64,000 nt of DNA from Magnetospirillum sp. ME-1 (GCF_002105535.1 NZ_CP015848.1:2656624-2720623), one strand, 5' to 3'. Shown: positions 43,546 through 51,567, numbered from the stretch's first letter. Numbers and translations: made by a program. The notes: generated by a model not told the origin, from the letters alone.

Positions 43546-46408
43546 TCCCACCAGTTCGGCGGTGACACTTCCCGGCAGCACGGCGGGCAGCACAATCACG
43601 ATCCTCAAATCGGACCTGCTGGCCAATGCCAGCGATCCGGATCACGATGTGCTTTCGATCCGATTGGGTTCGGTCAGCGCCACTCATGGAACCGTGACCG
43701 AAACGGCGACCACTGTGGTGTTCACCCCGACCACCGGTTATTCCGGCCCGGCCACGCTGTCCTATACCATCGTCGATGGCCGGGGAGGTCAGGTGACCGC
43801 CTCGGCAACCACCACGGTATCTGCGCCGAGCCACGGTCTATTGGCGGAAGTGGCCAGCAATCCCGTCGTCAATGGCGACTTCGAAACCGGCACCTTCACC
43901 GGCTGGGTGGCGTCGCTCAGTCCGACCGTGGCCAATGGCGGCAGTCCTCTGACCAACTGGATGGTGTACCCCGCAAGCTCGCTCAACGGCAGCCATGTGG
44001 CGCTCAACGGCTTTGATGGCGGTGTATTGGACGGCAATGGCGCCATCCTCTACGAGACTCCTCTCTACTTTCATCTCCAGCAGCCCATCACCCTGACCGG
44101 CGCTCCGGTTCATGCCTCGCTGTCCTTCTCGTTCAAGGTGAGTGGCGGGCCATCCTTCAGCGTGGCCAGAGACGGCCAGCCCACCGCCGACCGGGTGTTC
44201 ACCGTGCATGTCACAGATGGCAGCGGCGATGTGATACCCACCGTCTATACCTACACGGTGCCGGGCACCACCGTGGACGCGGGAGCGGTGCACAACGTCA
44301 ATATCGACCTGTCGTCCCAGATGGCGGCGCTTTCACCGGGGACCTATACGCTGGATCTGCAGGAACTGGTCCCCCAGTACTATACCGGCCCAGCCGAAAT
44401 CCAGTTGGACAACATCGCGCTCAAGCTGTCGCAGGGATTGGCCTCGGCCAGCGAGGCGGTCAGCGCCGATCAAGCGGTCAGCGGATGGATCCTTGGTCTG
44501 CCCGCTACTACCGCTTCCAGCGACACGGTGAGCTTCCACATCATCGATGGCAGCGGGAATCCGCAATCTTCCCTGGCTACCACCCACGGGACGGCCAGCA
44601 TCGACGCCATCACCGGCAAGTGGATCTTCACTCCGCTGGCGACCCTGGCGGCCAATCTTTCGGTGACCGACACCTTCGTCGTGGGGGTGGTGGACGACCA
44701 GACCGGCCAGGTTGCCCAGGCCACCATCCAGGTCAACATATCGTCGCCAGTGACCTCGTCGGGTGCTATCGCCCACATCACTTCGGCCAGCACGGTTGTG
44801 GACGCCAATTTCAGCGGGCTTTCAGGCGTTTCAACCCTGGAGATCAATACCGGCTCGGCGGCGCTCAACCTCACACTGGGGAGTGCGGCCACTGCGGCCG
44901 GCATCGGCGTTGTGGATGGTTCACAGGCTACCGGGAACATCATGGCCAATGCCTCGGCCTATTCTACGGGGCTCGACATCACCACTGGCAGTGGCAACGA
45001 CACCATCACCTCCAGCAGCGGTAACGACACCATCGCTGGCGGCCTGGGCAGCAATATCGTTGATGCCGGCACCGGCACCGATACGGTGGATTACGGCGCG
45101 GCTGTTTCGGCTATCACCGCCACCATCGGCTCGGGCTCCGCTACCGTGGTGCATTCCGGCGGTACCGACACCCTCACCGGTGTCGAGATCATCCAGGGCT
45201 CGACCTTCGGCGACACCTTCATGGTCGGCGTTGCCAGCACCGGCACCATCCTGGGTGGCGGCGGCGCGGATATGCTGGACATCACCGCCCTGCCCACCGG
45301 CAATCTGGCCTTGGACGGCGCGGGAGCCAGCGAAAGCATCCGGTTCGACATTGCCGGACGCCACATGGAATCCCTAGTGCGTGATCTGTCGTTGAACGGA
45401 TCGGACCTGGTTGCTGTGCTGGATGGCGGCGGCACACTTTCCATCGCCAGCGTCACCACCGATACCATCATCGATCCGGCCGGCGACACCCATCGAATCG
45501 TCGGGCAGGGCGGAGCCACGACGGCCGGCACTGATTACGTGGTCGTGGGCACAGCTTCCGACACTTCGCTGACCGGCAATACCGGAGACGATCTTCTGAT
45601 CTGGCATTCCGGCAACACCAGCCTGGTCGGCGGAGGCGGTCACGATCTGGCTGATTTCCGCCACGCTGCCGGCGCTATCGTCGCCGACATGTATGGCGGG
45701 ACCAGCGCGGTGATTGGCGGCTCCACCACCGTCGGTCTGTTTGGCATTTCCGAGATTTTGGGAGGCAACTCCGCCGATACGCTGACGGCAGGCACCGGGG
45801 AATGGATGCTGGCCGGCGGTGACGGCAACAACGTGATGGATGGCAGTCACGGCACCACGACGGTTTCCTACCAGGACCAGGTGACGGGGGTCACCATCGA
45901 CCTGGCCGGCGGCACCGCCACCCACGGCGCCTATACCGATACACTGACCGGCATGAGCGGCGCGGTGGGCAGCGACTTTGCCGACACTATCATTGGCGGC
46001 ACGGGGGCAGAATACCTGGATGGCGGCTTCGGAGCCAATACCGTCACCGGCGGCTCTGGGGTGGACACCTTCGTTCTGCACTCCTCAACCGGCGCCACCG
46101 CCACCCAGACCGTCACCGATTTCGCCGGAGATCAGTTTTCGCTGTCCGACCGCGAATTCGGACTGGGCAACAGCGGCACCCTGGCGGCTGCCAACTATGC
46201 CGAAGGCACTGCCACCGTCTCGGGGGCGGCCCAAGATTTCGGCAATGCCAACGCGGGTATCGTGGCAATCCAGAACGGCGCTAACGTGGAAGTATGGCAC
46301 ACCACCAACATGGATGCGGCGACGTCCAGCAATTCCCATCTGGTCGGCACGCTGGAGAACATCAATACCAGCGCGCTGGACAACACCAATTTCCATTTGG
46401 CCATCTGA
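43430..46408 (+). CDS. C-terminal part: poly-proline linker, cadherin-like domain and RTX repeats
   Basis: This frame has no believable start of its own and continues the FecR gene after a +1 shift. A ~35-residue Pro-rich linker precedes a cadherin/VCBS-like domain (about 43540-43830, ending 'DGRGGQVTASATTTV'), a 'VNGDFETGTFTGW' module (43860-44430), a second bacterial Ig-like unit (44480-44750), and RTX-type Gly/Asp nonapeptides ('GSGNDTITSSSGNDTIAGG', 44985-45060; 'GGTGAEYLDGGFG', about 45990-46040). Calcium-binding RTX proteins usually leave through type I secretion; no transporter is in the window. Adhesin is the likely role. Confidence 0.7.
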   Translation, partial: HPPPPPPPPPPPPPPPTPAPPPPPAPPPPPPPPAPVNNDPTSSAVTLPGSTAGSTITILKSDLLANASDPDHDVLSIRLGSVSATHGTVTETATTVVFTPTTGYSGPATLSYTIVDGRGGQVTASATTTVSAPSHGLLAEVASNPVVNGDFETGTFTGWVASLSPTVANGGSPLTNWMVYPASSLNGSHVALNGFDGGVLDGNGAILYETPLYFHLQQPITLTGAPVHASLSFSFKVSGGPSFSVARDGQPTADRVFTVHVTDGSGDVIPTVYTYTVPGTTVDAGAVHNVNIDLSSQMAALSPGTYTLDLQELVPQYYTGPAEIQLDNIALKLSQGLASASEAVSADQAVSGWILGLPATTASSDTVSFHIIDGSGNPQSSLATTHGTASIDAITGKWIFTPLATLAANLSVTDTFVVGVVDDQTGQVAQATIQVNISSPVTSSGAIAHITSASTVVDANFSGLSGVSTLEINTGSAALNLTLGSAATAAGIGVVDGSQATGNIMANASAYSTGLDITTGSGNDTITSSSGNDTIAGGLGSNIVDAGTGTDTVDYGAAVSAITATIGSGSATVVHSGGTDTLTGVEIIQGSTFGDTFMVGVASTGTILGGGGADMLDITALPTGNLALDGAGASESIRFDIAGRHMESLVRDLSLNGSDLVAVLDGGGTLSIASVTTDTIIDPAGDTHRIVGQGGATTAGTDYVVVGTASDTSLTGNTGDDLLIWHSGNTSLVGGGGHDLADFRHAAGAIVADMYGGTSAVIGGSTTVGLFGISEILGGNSADTLTAGTGEWMLAGGDGNNVMDGSHGTTTVSYQDQVTGVTIDLAGGTATHGAYTDTLTGMSGAVGSDFADTIIGGTGAEYLDGGFGANTVTGGSGVDTFVLHSSTGATATQTVTDFAGDQFSLSDREFGLGNSGTLAAANYAEGTATVSGAAQDFGNANAGIVAIQNGANVEVWHTTNMDAATSSNSHLVGTLENINTSALDNTNFHLAI

Positions 46409-46426
46409 CCGATTAGGGCATAACCG

Positions 46427-46445
46427 CACCGAAATCAGGTCATGA
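46427..46445 (+). repeat. Direct repeat flanking WYL gene, left copy
   Basis: CACCGAAATCAGGTCATGA matches 47280-47298 at 18 of 19 positions. The two copies enclose the truncated WYL gene. Confidence 0.45.
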
Positions 46446-46524
46446 ACGGCCGGATCACCGTTCGACGGCACTGTCCACCTTACGTTTCAAACCCGAACTT
46501 TCCCTTCCGGCCCTGTTTGGTCAT

Positions 46525-47184
46525 TCAGGGCCTTGCTGGCCACCTCACGTTTGCCTTCTCATGCATCTCCTTGAGCTCTGGCGGTGATAGGACTTCCACC
46601 GCATCGCCCCACTGATACAGGTGCCAGGCCATTTCTAGCAGCCCACCGGCCTTGAACTTGACCAATAGACTTCCGTCGGGTTGGTCCTCAATTGTTTGGG
46701 ATGGGTGGAACTGGAACTCCCTGGCATCGGCGGCAGCCTCTGACTTGAACAGCCATACCACCTTAAATGGTTCCTGTTGGTAGACCCCGAACGATCTTGC
46801 CGCGTAGTCATGGAGTGAAAAGGCGGGATCGCGGACGAAGCTTTGGCCGGTCTCCTCGGCCTCCAAGATATTCGGTAGGCTGTAGCTGCGGACTTCCTTC
46901 TCCCCTGGAACCCAGGCGAGCAGGTAATGGCGATGGCCATACATAATGCCATACGGTTGAACGACCCTGAGGTGGTCACTGGTGGAATTTCGACGCCGGT
47001 ATCGTAATTGCAATTCACGACACCCAAGGATCGCGTGCCTGAGCGTCTGAATAAGCTCCGGATTGACCAGCTCATACAAACTGGTAGCGGGGTCCATCTG
47101 ATCTGCGAATGGCAACCCGTTCAGGAAGGTCGTGCGAAGCTGAACGATCTTCTTCTCTTCGATACCGACCGTTGACGGCGACAC
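46525..47184 (-). CDS. WYL-domain protein lacking its N-terminal HTH
   Basis: From GTG 47184 the protein has 219 residues. 'RELQLRYRRRNSTSDHLRVVQPYGIMYGHRHYLLAWVPGEKEVRSYSLPNI' is a WYL domain, followed by a WCX-like C-terminal extension ('HPSQTIEDQPDGSLLVKFKAGGLLEMAWHLYQWGDAVEVLSP'). Full-length relatives are ~320 residues with an N-terminal HTH, which is missing; upstream sequence gives no HTH in any frame that I can see. It is probably 5'-truncated. WYL regulators often control phage-defence or DNA-damage genes. Confidence 0.7.
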   Translation of the reverse strand: MSPSTVGIEEKKIVQLRTTFLNGLPFADQMDPATSLYELVNPELIQTLRHAILGCRELQLRYRRRNSTSDHLRVVQPYGIMYGHRHYLLAWVPGEKEVRSYSLPNILEAEETGQSFVRDPAFSLHDYAARSFGVYQQEPFKVVWLFKSEAAADAREFQFHPSQTIEDQPDGSLLVKFKAGGLLEMAWHLYQWGDAVEVLSPPELKEMHEKANVRWPARP

Positions 47185-47590
47185 CCAACGTTATATCGAC
47201 GTCAACGATGCCATGCTGAAGAAGGCGGTCAATTTGATGGGGTGATGGGTTAGCCAAATGGAAAGATTCGGTAGCCAATCACCGAAATTAGGTCATGATC
47301 GATGACTATATGGCAGGCTTGGTCATTCGAAGATCCAAGCCATTTGGCGAAAAAGCTTTAGGGTTTTCAATGGTCTTCCATTCCAATTTGTCGATGCGAA
47401 ACCGTAGTCGCCGGAACACCCGCAAGATTGACCCCGATGCCCCAAAACAGAAATTCCAAGCTCAGGGATTTGTTGGTGGTCGGTGGACGATCAAGGTGTT
47501 CTGGGCAAGAGCCGCCGAGGCGACTGGCATAGCCCGCCGGATGTTTGATGCCAGCAGCGAGATCGAACTGATCCCAGCAAGCTGATCCAG
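47185..47590. other. Intergenic/unassigned sequence beside WYL gene
   Basis: A plus-strand frame at 47295-47585 (96 codons) is open but resembles nothing I know and lacks a clear ribosome binding site, so I do not call it. The stretch includes the right copy of the WYL-flanking direct repeat. Base composition begins to fall toward the AT-rich block that follows. Confidence 0.4.
47280..47298 (+). repeat. Direct repeat flanking WYL gene, right copy
   Basis: CACCGAAATTAGGTCATGA, the partner of 46427-46445 with one mismatch. Confidence 0.45.
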
Positions 47591-47682
47591 AAAAGTTGAG
47601 ATTCCCAACTTTCCAGCCTCAGGTCTGCGACGGAAAATCCCAGACAAAACTACTAACTAGATGAGTTTCGTCGACGATTTTA
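47591..47682. repeat. Cassette repeat copy 1 (~92 bp)
   Basis: This is the most diverged of three copies. It begins AAAAGTTGAGATTCCCAACT, has the conserved ttccagcc-tcaggtc middle, and ends in a degraded palindrome (AAAATCCCAGACAAAACT ... TGAGTTTCGTCGACGATTTT). It lies 34 bp downstream of the minus-strand response regulator gene. Confidence 0.8.
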
Positions 47683-47716
47683 ATGAGTAAATAGAGGAAT
47701 GAAATCTCTTGAGAGA

Positions 47717-48145
47717 TTAATCGTGAGCTATTGACAGTCTTGAAACTGACAATTCGATCTCATCGATTAGTTTTCGTCGTGTAACTGGTTTTACAATGTA
47801 ACCATCAACATGATGAGCTTTTGCCAGCATCACTGCTTCAGGGCAATCTTGCACAGTTACCATTATGAAAATGCAATGAGGGCTTATATTTCTGACGTAC
47901 TCAAGCAATTGCAGCCCATCAATTTCGTACATTATCCAATCGGCTAAAATTATATCTGGCACTCTTTCGGTCGCATCAAGAAATTCTATAGCTTCCTCTC
48001 CACTATCAACAGCAGAGATATTTTTAAACCCGTCAGCTATGAGCAATTTATTGATTATTTTATTAGTAGCTCTGCAGTCTTCGACGACCAGTATGGAAAA
48101 ATCTAGCAGATGAGCTGGGAACGGCTGGCTTTTGGGGTGTTGCAT
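47717..48145 (-). CDS. Single-domain response regulator (CheY-like)
   Basis: The ATG at 48145 gives 142 residues; a TTG start 5 codons earlier is less likely. Receiver residues are intact: acidic pair Glu22/Asp23 ('VVEDCRAT'), phospho-acceptor Asp69 ('ILADWIM'), Thr97 ('IMVTVQD') and Lys119-Pro120. There is no output domain. The gene is AT-rich against the core and sits between cassette repeats 1 and 2, beside the CZB/hemerythrin cluster, so a chemotaxis- or redox-linked signalling role is plausible. No histidine kinase is adjacent. Confidence 0.88.
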   Translation of the reverse strand: MQHPKSQPFPAHLLDFSILVVEDCRATNKIINKLLIADGFKNISAVDSGEEAIEFLDATERVPDIILADWIMYEIDGLQLLEYVRNISPHCIFIMVTVQDCPEAVMLAKAHHVDGYIVKPVTRRKLIDEIELSVSRLSIAHD

Positions 48146-48275
48146 CTTATCGGCTCCCAAGCAGGGCGATCCCAGAGAATTTTGAATCTTTGACGCAAGA
48201 TACCACTAATAGAATCTTCTGCCGACCTCAGATTTTAGAGTGGTTGCATGGGGAGTTCGATTGGATCGCTGGTCA

Positions 48276-48370
48276 AAAAGTTGAGATTCCCAACATTCCA
48301 GCCTTCGGGTCAGTCCCGAAAAATCCCAGACGAAACTAATATCTAGAGAAGTTTCGTTAGGGGTTTTGAT
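48276..48370. repeat. Cassette repeat copy 2 (~95 bp)
   Basis: It begins AAAAGTTGAGATTCCCAACA, shares the ttccagccttcgggtcag middle with copies 1 and 3, and ends in the palindrome AAAATCCCAGACGAAACT...AAGTTTCGTTAGGGGTTTT. It separates the response-regulator unit from the hemerythrin/CZB unit. Confidence 0.85.
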
Positions 48371-48633
48371 CTCCGATAAATGAATACCTAGCAGGTCGAT
48401 CAATGGCGCAGCTGGATCAGTCCCAAATGGGCGTATTCGAACCACAACCCAAGATGTAGCGTGCCCGTATCTGCAGAAAAGAGCATTAATGCTGGATGCA
48501 GATGCGCCGCATTTTGGTTTGGGAGACAGTCCAAGAGCGTGCTGCCGATCCCCATGCTTGTTTTGAAGGCATGGGGGTTTGCACTCCTGGTTTCAGTACC
48601 CAGGTATCAAGAATAATAAAAGCAATTTATGCG
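48371..48633. other. Intergenic stretch with motif and hairpin
   Basis: I see no gene. TCCCAAATGGG at 48421-48431 repeats the motif found twice upstream of the hemerythrin gene at 50901. An 8-bp hairpin CCCCATGC...GCATGGGG spans 48550-48576 and may end the minus-strand hemerythrin/CZB transcript, though it has no T-run. Confidence 0.45.
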
Positions 48634-49029
48634 TTAAAACCGAGCATTTTCGTCATTTGTTGTAGATAAAAGAAAAAGCGTAAGCGGTGTAAGAATTCCA
48701 TGAAATGCGCCGCCAGTCATTGAATTTATGTTAGTCAGCGCGGAAATAGTATTTTCTTTATTTCCATCCAATGATTCTGCCACAACTTTTGCAGTGTCAT
48801 CATGAAAACATCTGTGCGCATCAATTAATGCAATGTAATTTGCATCTGAGCTATATCTCTCAGCTAGTGATGATATCCAAATGCCAATCCTGCAAATTTT
48901 GTCGTCCCGTATTTTATCGATAATATCATCGGTTACCTTGTTGGCGTTAACGATACCAACTAAAGTTTGGATATAATCAACATGTGAATGAAGAAAGCTC
49001 TCTACAATTCCATATGAACTTTTCGTCAT
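48634..49029 (-). CDS. Stand-alone CZB (chemoreceptor zinc-binding) domain protein
   Basis: This 131-residue protein matches the CZB pattern: His16 in 'HSHVDYI', Cys46 in 'KICRIGIW', and His72/His76 in 'DAHRCFHDDTA', the expected zinc ligands. CZB domains are normally at the end of chemoreceptors or diguanylate cyclases and sense zinc or hypochlorous acid; a free-standing one lacks its own output. It is AT-rich and probably co-transcribed with the upstream hemerythrin-receiver gene (45 bp away). Assignment is by motif, so moderate. Confidence 0.7.
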   Translation of the reverse strand: MTKSSYGIVESFLHSHVDYIQTLVGIVNANKVTDDIIDKIRDDKICRIGIWISSLAERYSSDANYIALIDAHRCFHDDTAKVVAESLDGNKENTISALTNINSMTGGAFHGILTPLTLFLLSTTNDENARF

Positions 49030-49073
49030 AGTAGCCCCATAGGCTAGTTAATATTATCATTTTGTTGGATAAC

Positions 49074-49901
49074 TTACTGGTAGGTGACCGAACCTCTAAT
49101 CGCCATGGAAATGTCCTTGGGGTTCTGGACCTTGGTGAATGATCCCTGCATGCCGCACGCTTCCGCCAAGCCAGCGGAACCCACGTCAATGGGATCAAGA
49201 GCCAAGATTGCTGGCATTTCGGCGATATACTCTTTCTTTGCCGACCTTAGGGCGGTCATGAATTTCTGATACTCCAAGCCAGAGCTGACGACCAGGAAAT
49301 CAGGGACAGGGTCACTGACGGACTTTTTCATGCCATCAACGATGCTGTCCGCCTCAAGAACGATGACGATACCCATACGGATCAACGTTTTGGCTATGAA
49401 CTCTCGAGACTTGGTGCTTTCGTCAATGACTAGTGCAACCATATCGAGGCAACGGAAACGTTCAACTGTCATGCCGTCATCACAATCAGAAGGTACTGAT
49501 TTGACCAGATAATGCTGCATCGTCATGTCATGCTTCTTCACATGACGGACAATCCAATCTTCAAGAAATTGATTGAGATAGTTGATCGCATCTCTATCCA
49601 AACGCTTAGATTTTTTTATGAAAAAGTCAGTGGCGAGATTTGCAATCTGATCAGATAGCTTTTTATGTTCTGCCGTGTGTCCATTGCAGTATGGATATCC
49701 AAATTCAATCTGGATCTTCTGCTCTCTCAAAAAATGCTCCTCGCCATATTTATGAAGAGCCTTTAACGTTTGGTGCATCATTCGTTCATTGGTAAGTGAA
49801 GTTGAATGCCGATTGAAATCGTTAATTATATCAAACAGGCGCTGATGATCCATATCAATGATTGGATGCCCAATTCGGAGATCATCTGTCATCTGGATCA
49901 T
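49074..49901 (-). CDS. Hemerythrin domain fused to a degenerate receiver domain
   Basis: The ATG at 49901 has AGAGG upstream and gives 275 residues. Residues 8-135 form a bacteriohemerythrin with a complete diiron ligand set: His19, His56, Glu60, His75, His79, His120 and Asp125. Residues about 153-270 look like a receiver: 'MVALVIDESTKSREFI' keeps acidic residues and Lys257 remains ('FTKVQNP'), but the phospho-acceptor position is Ser206/Ser207 ('LVVSSGLE'), so it is unlikely to be phosphorylated normally. It probably senses O2 or redox state and relays it by protein contact. The fusion order is unusual. Confidence 0.8.
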   Translation of the reverse strand: MIQMTDDLRIGHPIIDMDHQRLFDIINDFNRHSTSLTNERMMHQTLKALHKYGEEHFLREQKIQIEFGYPYCNGHTAEHKKLSDQIANLATDFFIKKSKRLDRDAINYLNQFLEDWIVRHVKKHDMTMQHYLVKSVPSDCDDGMTVERFRCLDMVALVIDESTKSREFIAKTLIRMGIVIVLEADSIVDGMKKSVSDPVPDFLVVSSGLEYQKFMTALRSAKKEYIAEMPAILALDPIDVGSAGLAEACGMQGSFTKVQNPKDISMAIRGSVTYQ

Positions 49902-49966
49902 CTTAACCTCTTGAATTAACAAATATGTTGCAAAAGCTTTTTTAAATGGTGTCGCCGTGTGGTCAG

Positions 49967-50278
49967 TTATTTATTATTGTCGCTTCTTGATGTGCGTAAT
50001 GATTTCGCAGTTTGCAGAACTTTTATGCATTCGTGAGACGCAGCTCGCATGACAATTTGAAGGTCATTTTCAGGCGGCACTTTTTTAATGTTTGCTATGA
50101 TACTTTTGATTTTCCAACTCAGTGATGTCCTTAGTCCAGCCGACGTTGTTCGTCTGAGCATCATCGATAGAGACAAGAGTGCAAGCTCCTCTAAAGTTGA
50201 AGGGTCTCGAACCGAAGGCATTTTGCGAATGATCTTCTGGAAAAGTGCCTCTTGCTCTGCTGGTGATAACACGTCCAT
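49967..50278 (-). CDS. Small hypothetical protein in hemerythrin cluster
   Basis: This AT-rich 103-residue frame starts at ATG 50278. It is helical and basic toward the C terminus ('KSIIANIKKVPPENDLQIVMRAASHECIKVLQTAKSLRTSRS') and has no recognised domain, signal or membrane segment. It lies between two minus-strand hemerythrin-type genes with short gaps, suggesting one transcript 50686 to 48634. Function unknown. Confidence 0.55.
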   Translation of the reverse strand: MDVLSPAEQEALFQKIIRKMPSVRDPSTLEELALLSLSMMLRRTTSAGLRTSLSWKIKSIIANIKKVPPENDLQIVMRAASHECIKVLQTAKSLRTSRSDNNK

Positions 50279-50311
50279 TATTATATTCTCTGCCTTATTA
50301 TGGCATTTAAA

Positions 50312-50686
50312 TTATGTAGCACTGCGTTGTATTTCGGATTCAAGGTGATCAATCAGAATTTTGATTGCCCTCATCATCATGCTGTAACTAACTAAGTTTT
50401 TCCTTTTGTAAAATAATGCAATTCTATGCCTGATTTCATCGTGTGCAAACTTGTGCTGGTTGTATGCATTTTGATCTATCTCGAAGAGTTGCGGCTCTTC
50501 TAGTTCAAAGAGCGTCCTTGTATGTTCAGCAAGCTGGTCAAAGACCAATTTGACAGAATCTGAATCCATCCTGAATTCATTGAAACGCCTTGCCATGTTG
50601 GCTAATTGCACAAGCTTTTGGCGCTGTTGATCAATAAGCACACTCACGTAATCAAAATCGGTCTGTTGGGCTAAATTTTGATGCAT
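50312..50686 (-). CDS. Hemerythrin-like protein with incomplete iron ligands
   Basis: The 124-residue four-helix protein aligns with hemerythrins: 'LAEHTRTLFELEEPQLFEID', 'YNQHKFAHDEIRHR' (His78, His82) and 'ILIDHLESEI' (His114). Expected ligands at the first helix and at the HFxxEE site are replaced (Gln20-Gln21; Leu59), leaving Glu63. It therefore may bind metal weakly or serve as a structural partner. It opens the minus-strand cluster and is divergent from the complete hemerythrin at 50901. Confidence 0.65.
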   Translation of the reverse strand: MHQNLAQQTDFDYVSVLIDQQRQKLVQLANMARRFNEFRMDSDSVKLVFDQLAEHTRTLFELEEPQLFEIDQNAYNQHKFAHDEIRHRIALFYKRKNLVSYSMMMRAIKILIDHLESEIQRSAT

Positions 50687-50754
50687 CGGTGATCACCGTA
50701 GGCGCGTAAGTGGAAAGTGATTCTTACCTTCACGTAGGTTCGCCCACGGGGCAT

Positions 50755-50849
50755 GGTCGCAATACTCCCAAATGGGAGGTATCGACGAAATTTCCTGGGA
50801 ATTGTGCAAATTTTCTGGCTGTACGTCCCAAATGGGAGCAGCAGCGACC
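50755..50849. promoter_or_regulatory. Paired inverted motif between divergent hemerythrin genes
   Basis: GGTCGCAATACTCCCAAATG on one side (50755-50774) faces CCCAAATGGGAGCAGCAGCGACC read in the opposite sense (50827-50849): the same GGTCGC-N4/5-CTCCCA half-site occurs as an inverted pair, each with a CTCCC-aaat-GGGAG dyad. Their place between two divergent genes suggests operator sites for a common regulator. A single copy TCCCAAATGGG recurs at 48421. Confidence 0.5.
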
Positions 50850-50900
50850 ACAATTTCTGTGTCTGCTATCTGGGTAGAACCAGTTATTGGGGAAACCCAA

Positions 50901-51389
50901 ATGTCCCAGCACGAACCGTTAAAAGTTTACAAGCCCCTGATTCCATTCGAATTCACGCCTGATTTACTAATCGGTGATCCAGCTATTGATGCTGACCATC
51001 TCGCATTTTTTGAACTAGCCAAGCTTCTAAATGAAAGCTTAGCAGTTGATTCCGACGACTTGGTAATATCCAGTGCCATCGAAATGCTAAAAGAATATGT
51101 CGATGGGCATTTCTGGAGAGAAGAAAAGGCAATGAAAAAAGTTGGCTACCCCAACCTTCAGCGCCATAAAGTACTTCATGATAAATTCCGTACAAAGATC
51201 CTTGATGCGTCTGCCACGTATGCAAAATCTAATATGTCTATAGCTAATGAGCTGCCTAATATGGTCGATTCATGGCTACGAGTTCATATTGTCTATGAAG
51301 ATACACAATATAGACATTGGATATCAAAAAATTGCGTTGACCACCGTCCATTGATTATGCTTGCTATTGAAGCTGAATTTAGCCGGTAA
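50901..51389 (+). CDS. Bacteriohemerythrin
   Basis: The ATG at 50901 after GGGGAAACCC gives 162 residues. All diiron ligands are visible: His33 ('DADHLAFF'), His70 and Glu74 ('GHFWREEKAM'), His89 and His93 ('QRHKVLHDKF'), His129 and Asp134 ('VHIVYEDTQY'). It binds O2 and may act as oxygen carrier, store or sensor; such genes are numerous in magnetotactic bacteria. It is AT-rich, divergent from the other hemerythrin genes, and followed by cassette repeat 3. Confidence 0.9.
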   Translation: MSQHEPLKVYKPLIPFEFTPDLLIGDPAIDADHLAFFELAKLLNESLAVDSDDLVISSAIEMLKEYVDGHFWREEKAMKKVGYPNLQRHKVLHDKFRTKILDASATYAKSNMSIANELPNMVDSWLRVHIVYEDTQYRHWISKNCVDHRPLIMLAIEAEFSR

Positions 51390-51434
51390 CTGATATATTT
51401 GTATATTTTGAAACGCAATTGCTACCTGACAAAC

Positions 51435-51529
51435 AAAAGTTGATACTCCCAATTTTCAAGCCTTCAGGTCAGCCTCCGAAAATCCCTAACGAAACTACTG
51501 TCTAGAGGAGTTTCGTTAGGGATTTTGAT
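51435..51529. repeat. Cassette repeat copy 3 (~95 bp) with perfect palindrome
   Basis: It begins AAAAGTTGATACTCCCAATT and ends in an 18-bp perfect inverted repeat: AAAATCCCTAACGAAACT (51479-51496) and AGTTTCGTTAGGGATTTT (51509-51526) around a 12-nt loop. The palindrome lies 39 bp beyond the stop of the truncated tyrosine recombinase and 45 bp after the hemerythrin gene. It could be a recombination site, a bidirectional terminator, or both. Confidence 0.85.
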
Positions 51530-51567
51530 CTTCTGAATATGACCGACCAGAAATTTCCCGAGAATTT

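Noticed and set aside
48206-48445. 79-codon minus-strand frame across cassette repeat 2
   Set aside because: It consists mainly of repeat sequence, and copies 1 and 3 do not preserve the same reading.
47591-51529. Calling the repeats classical integron attC sites
   Set aside because: The dyad lacks the RYYYAAC/GTTRRRY layout with extrahelical bases, and the adjacent recombinase shows no integron-type identity I can confirm. I keep the weaker statement of a cassette-like arrangement.
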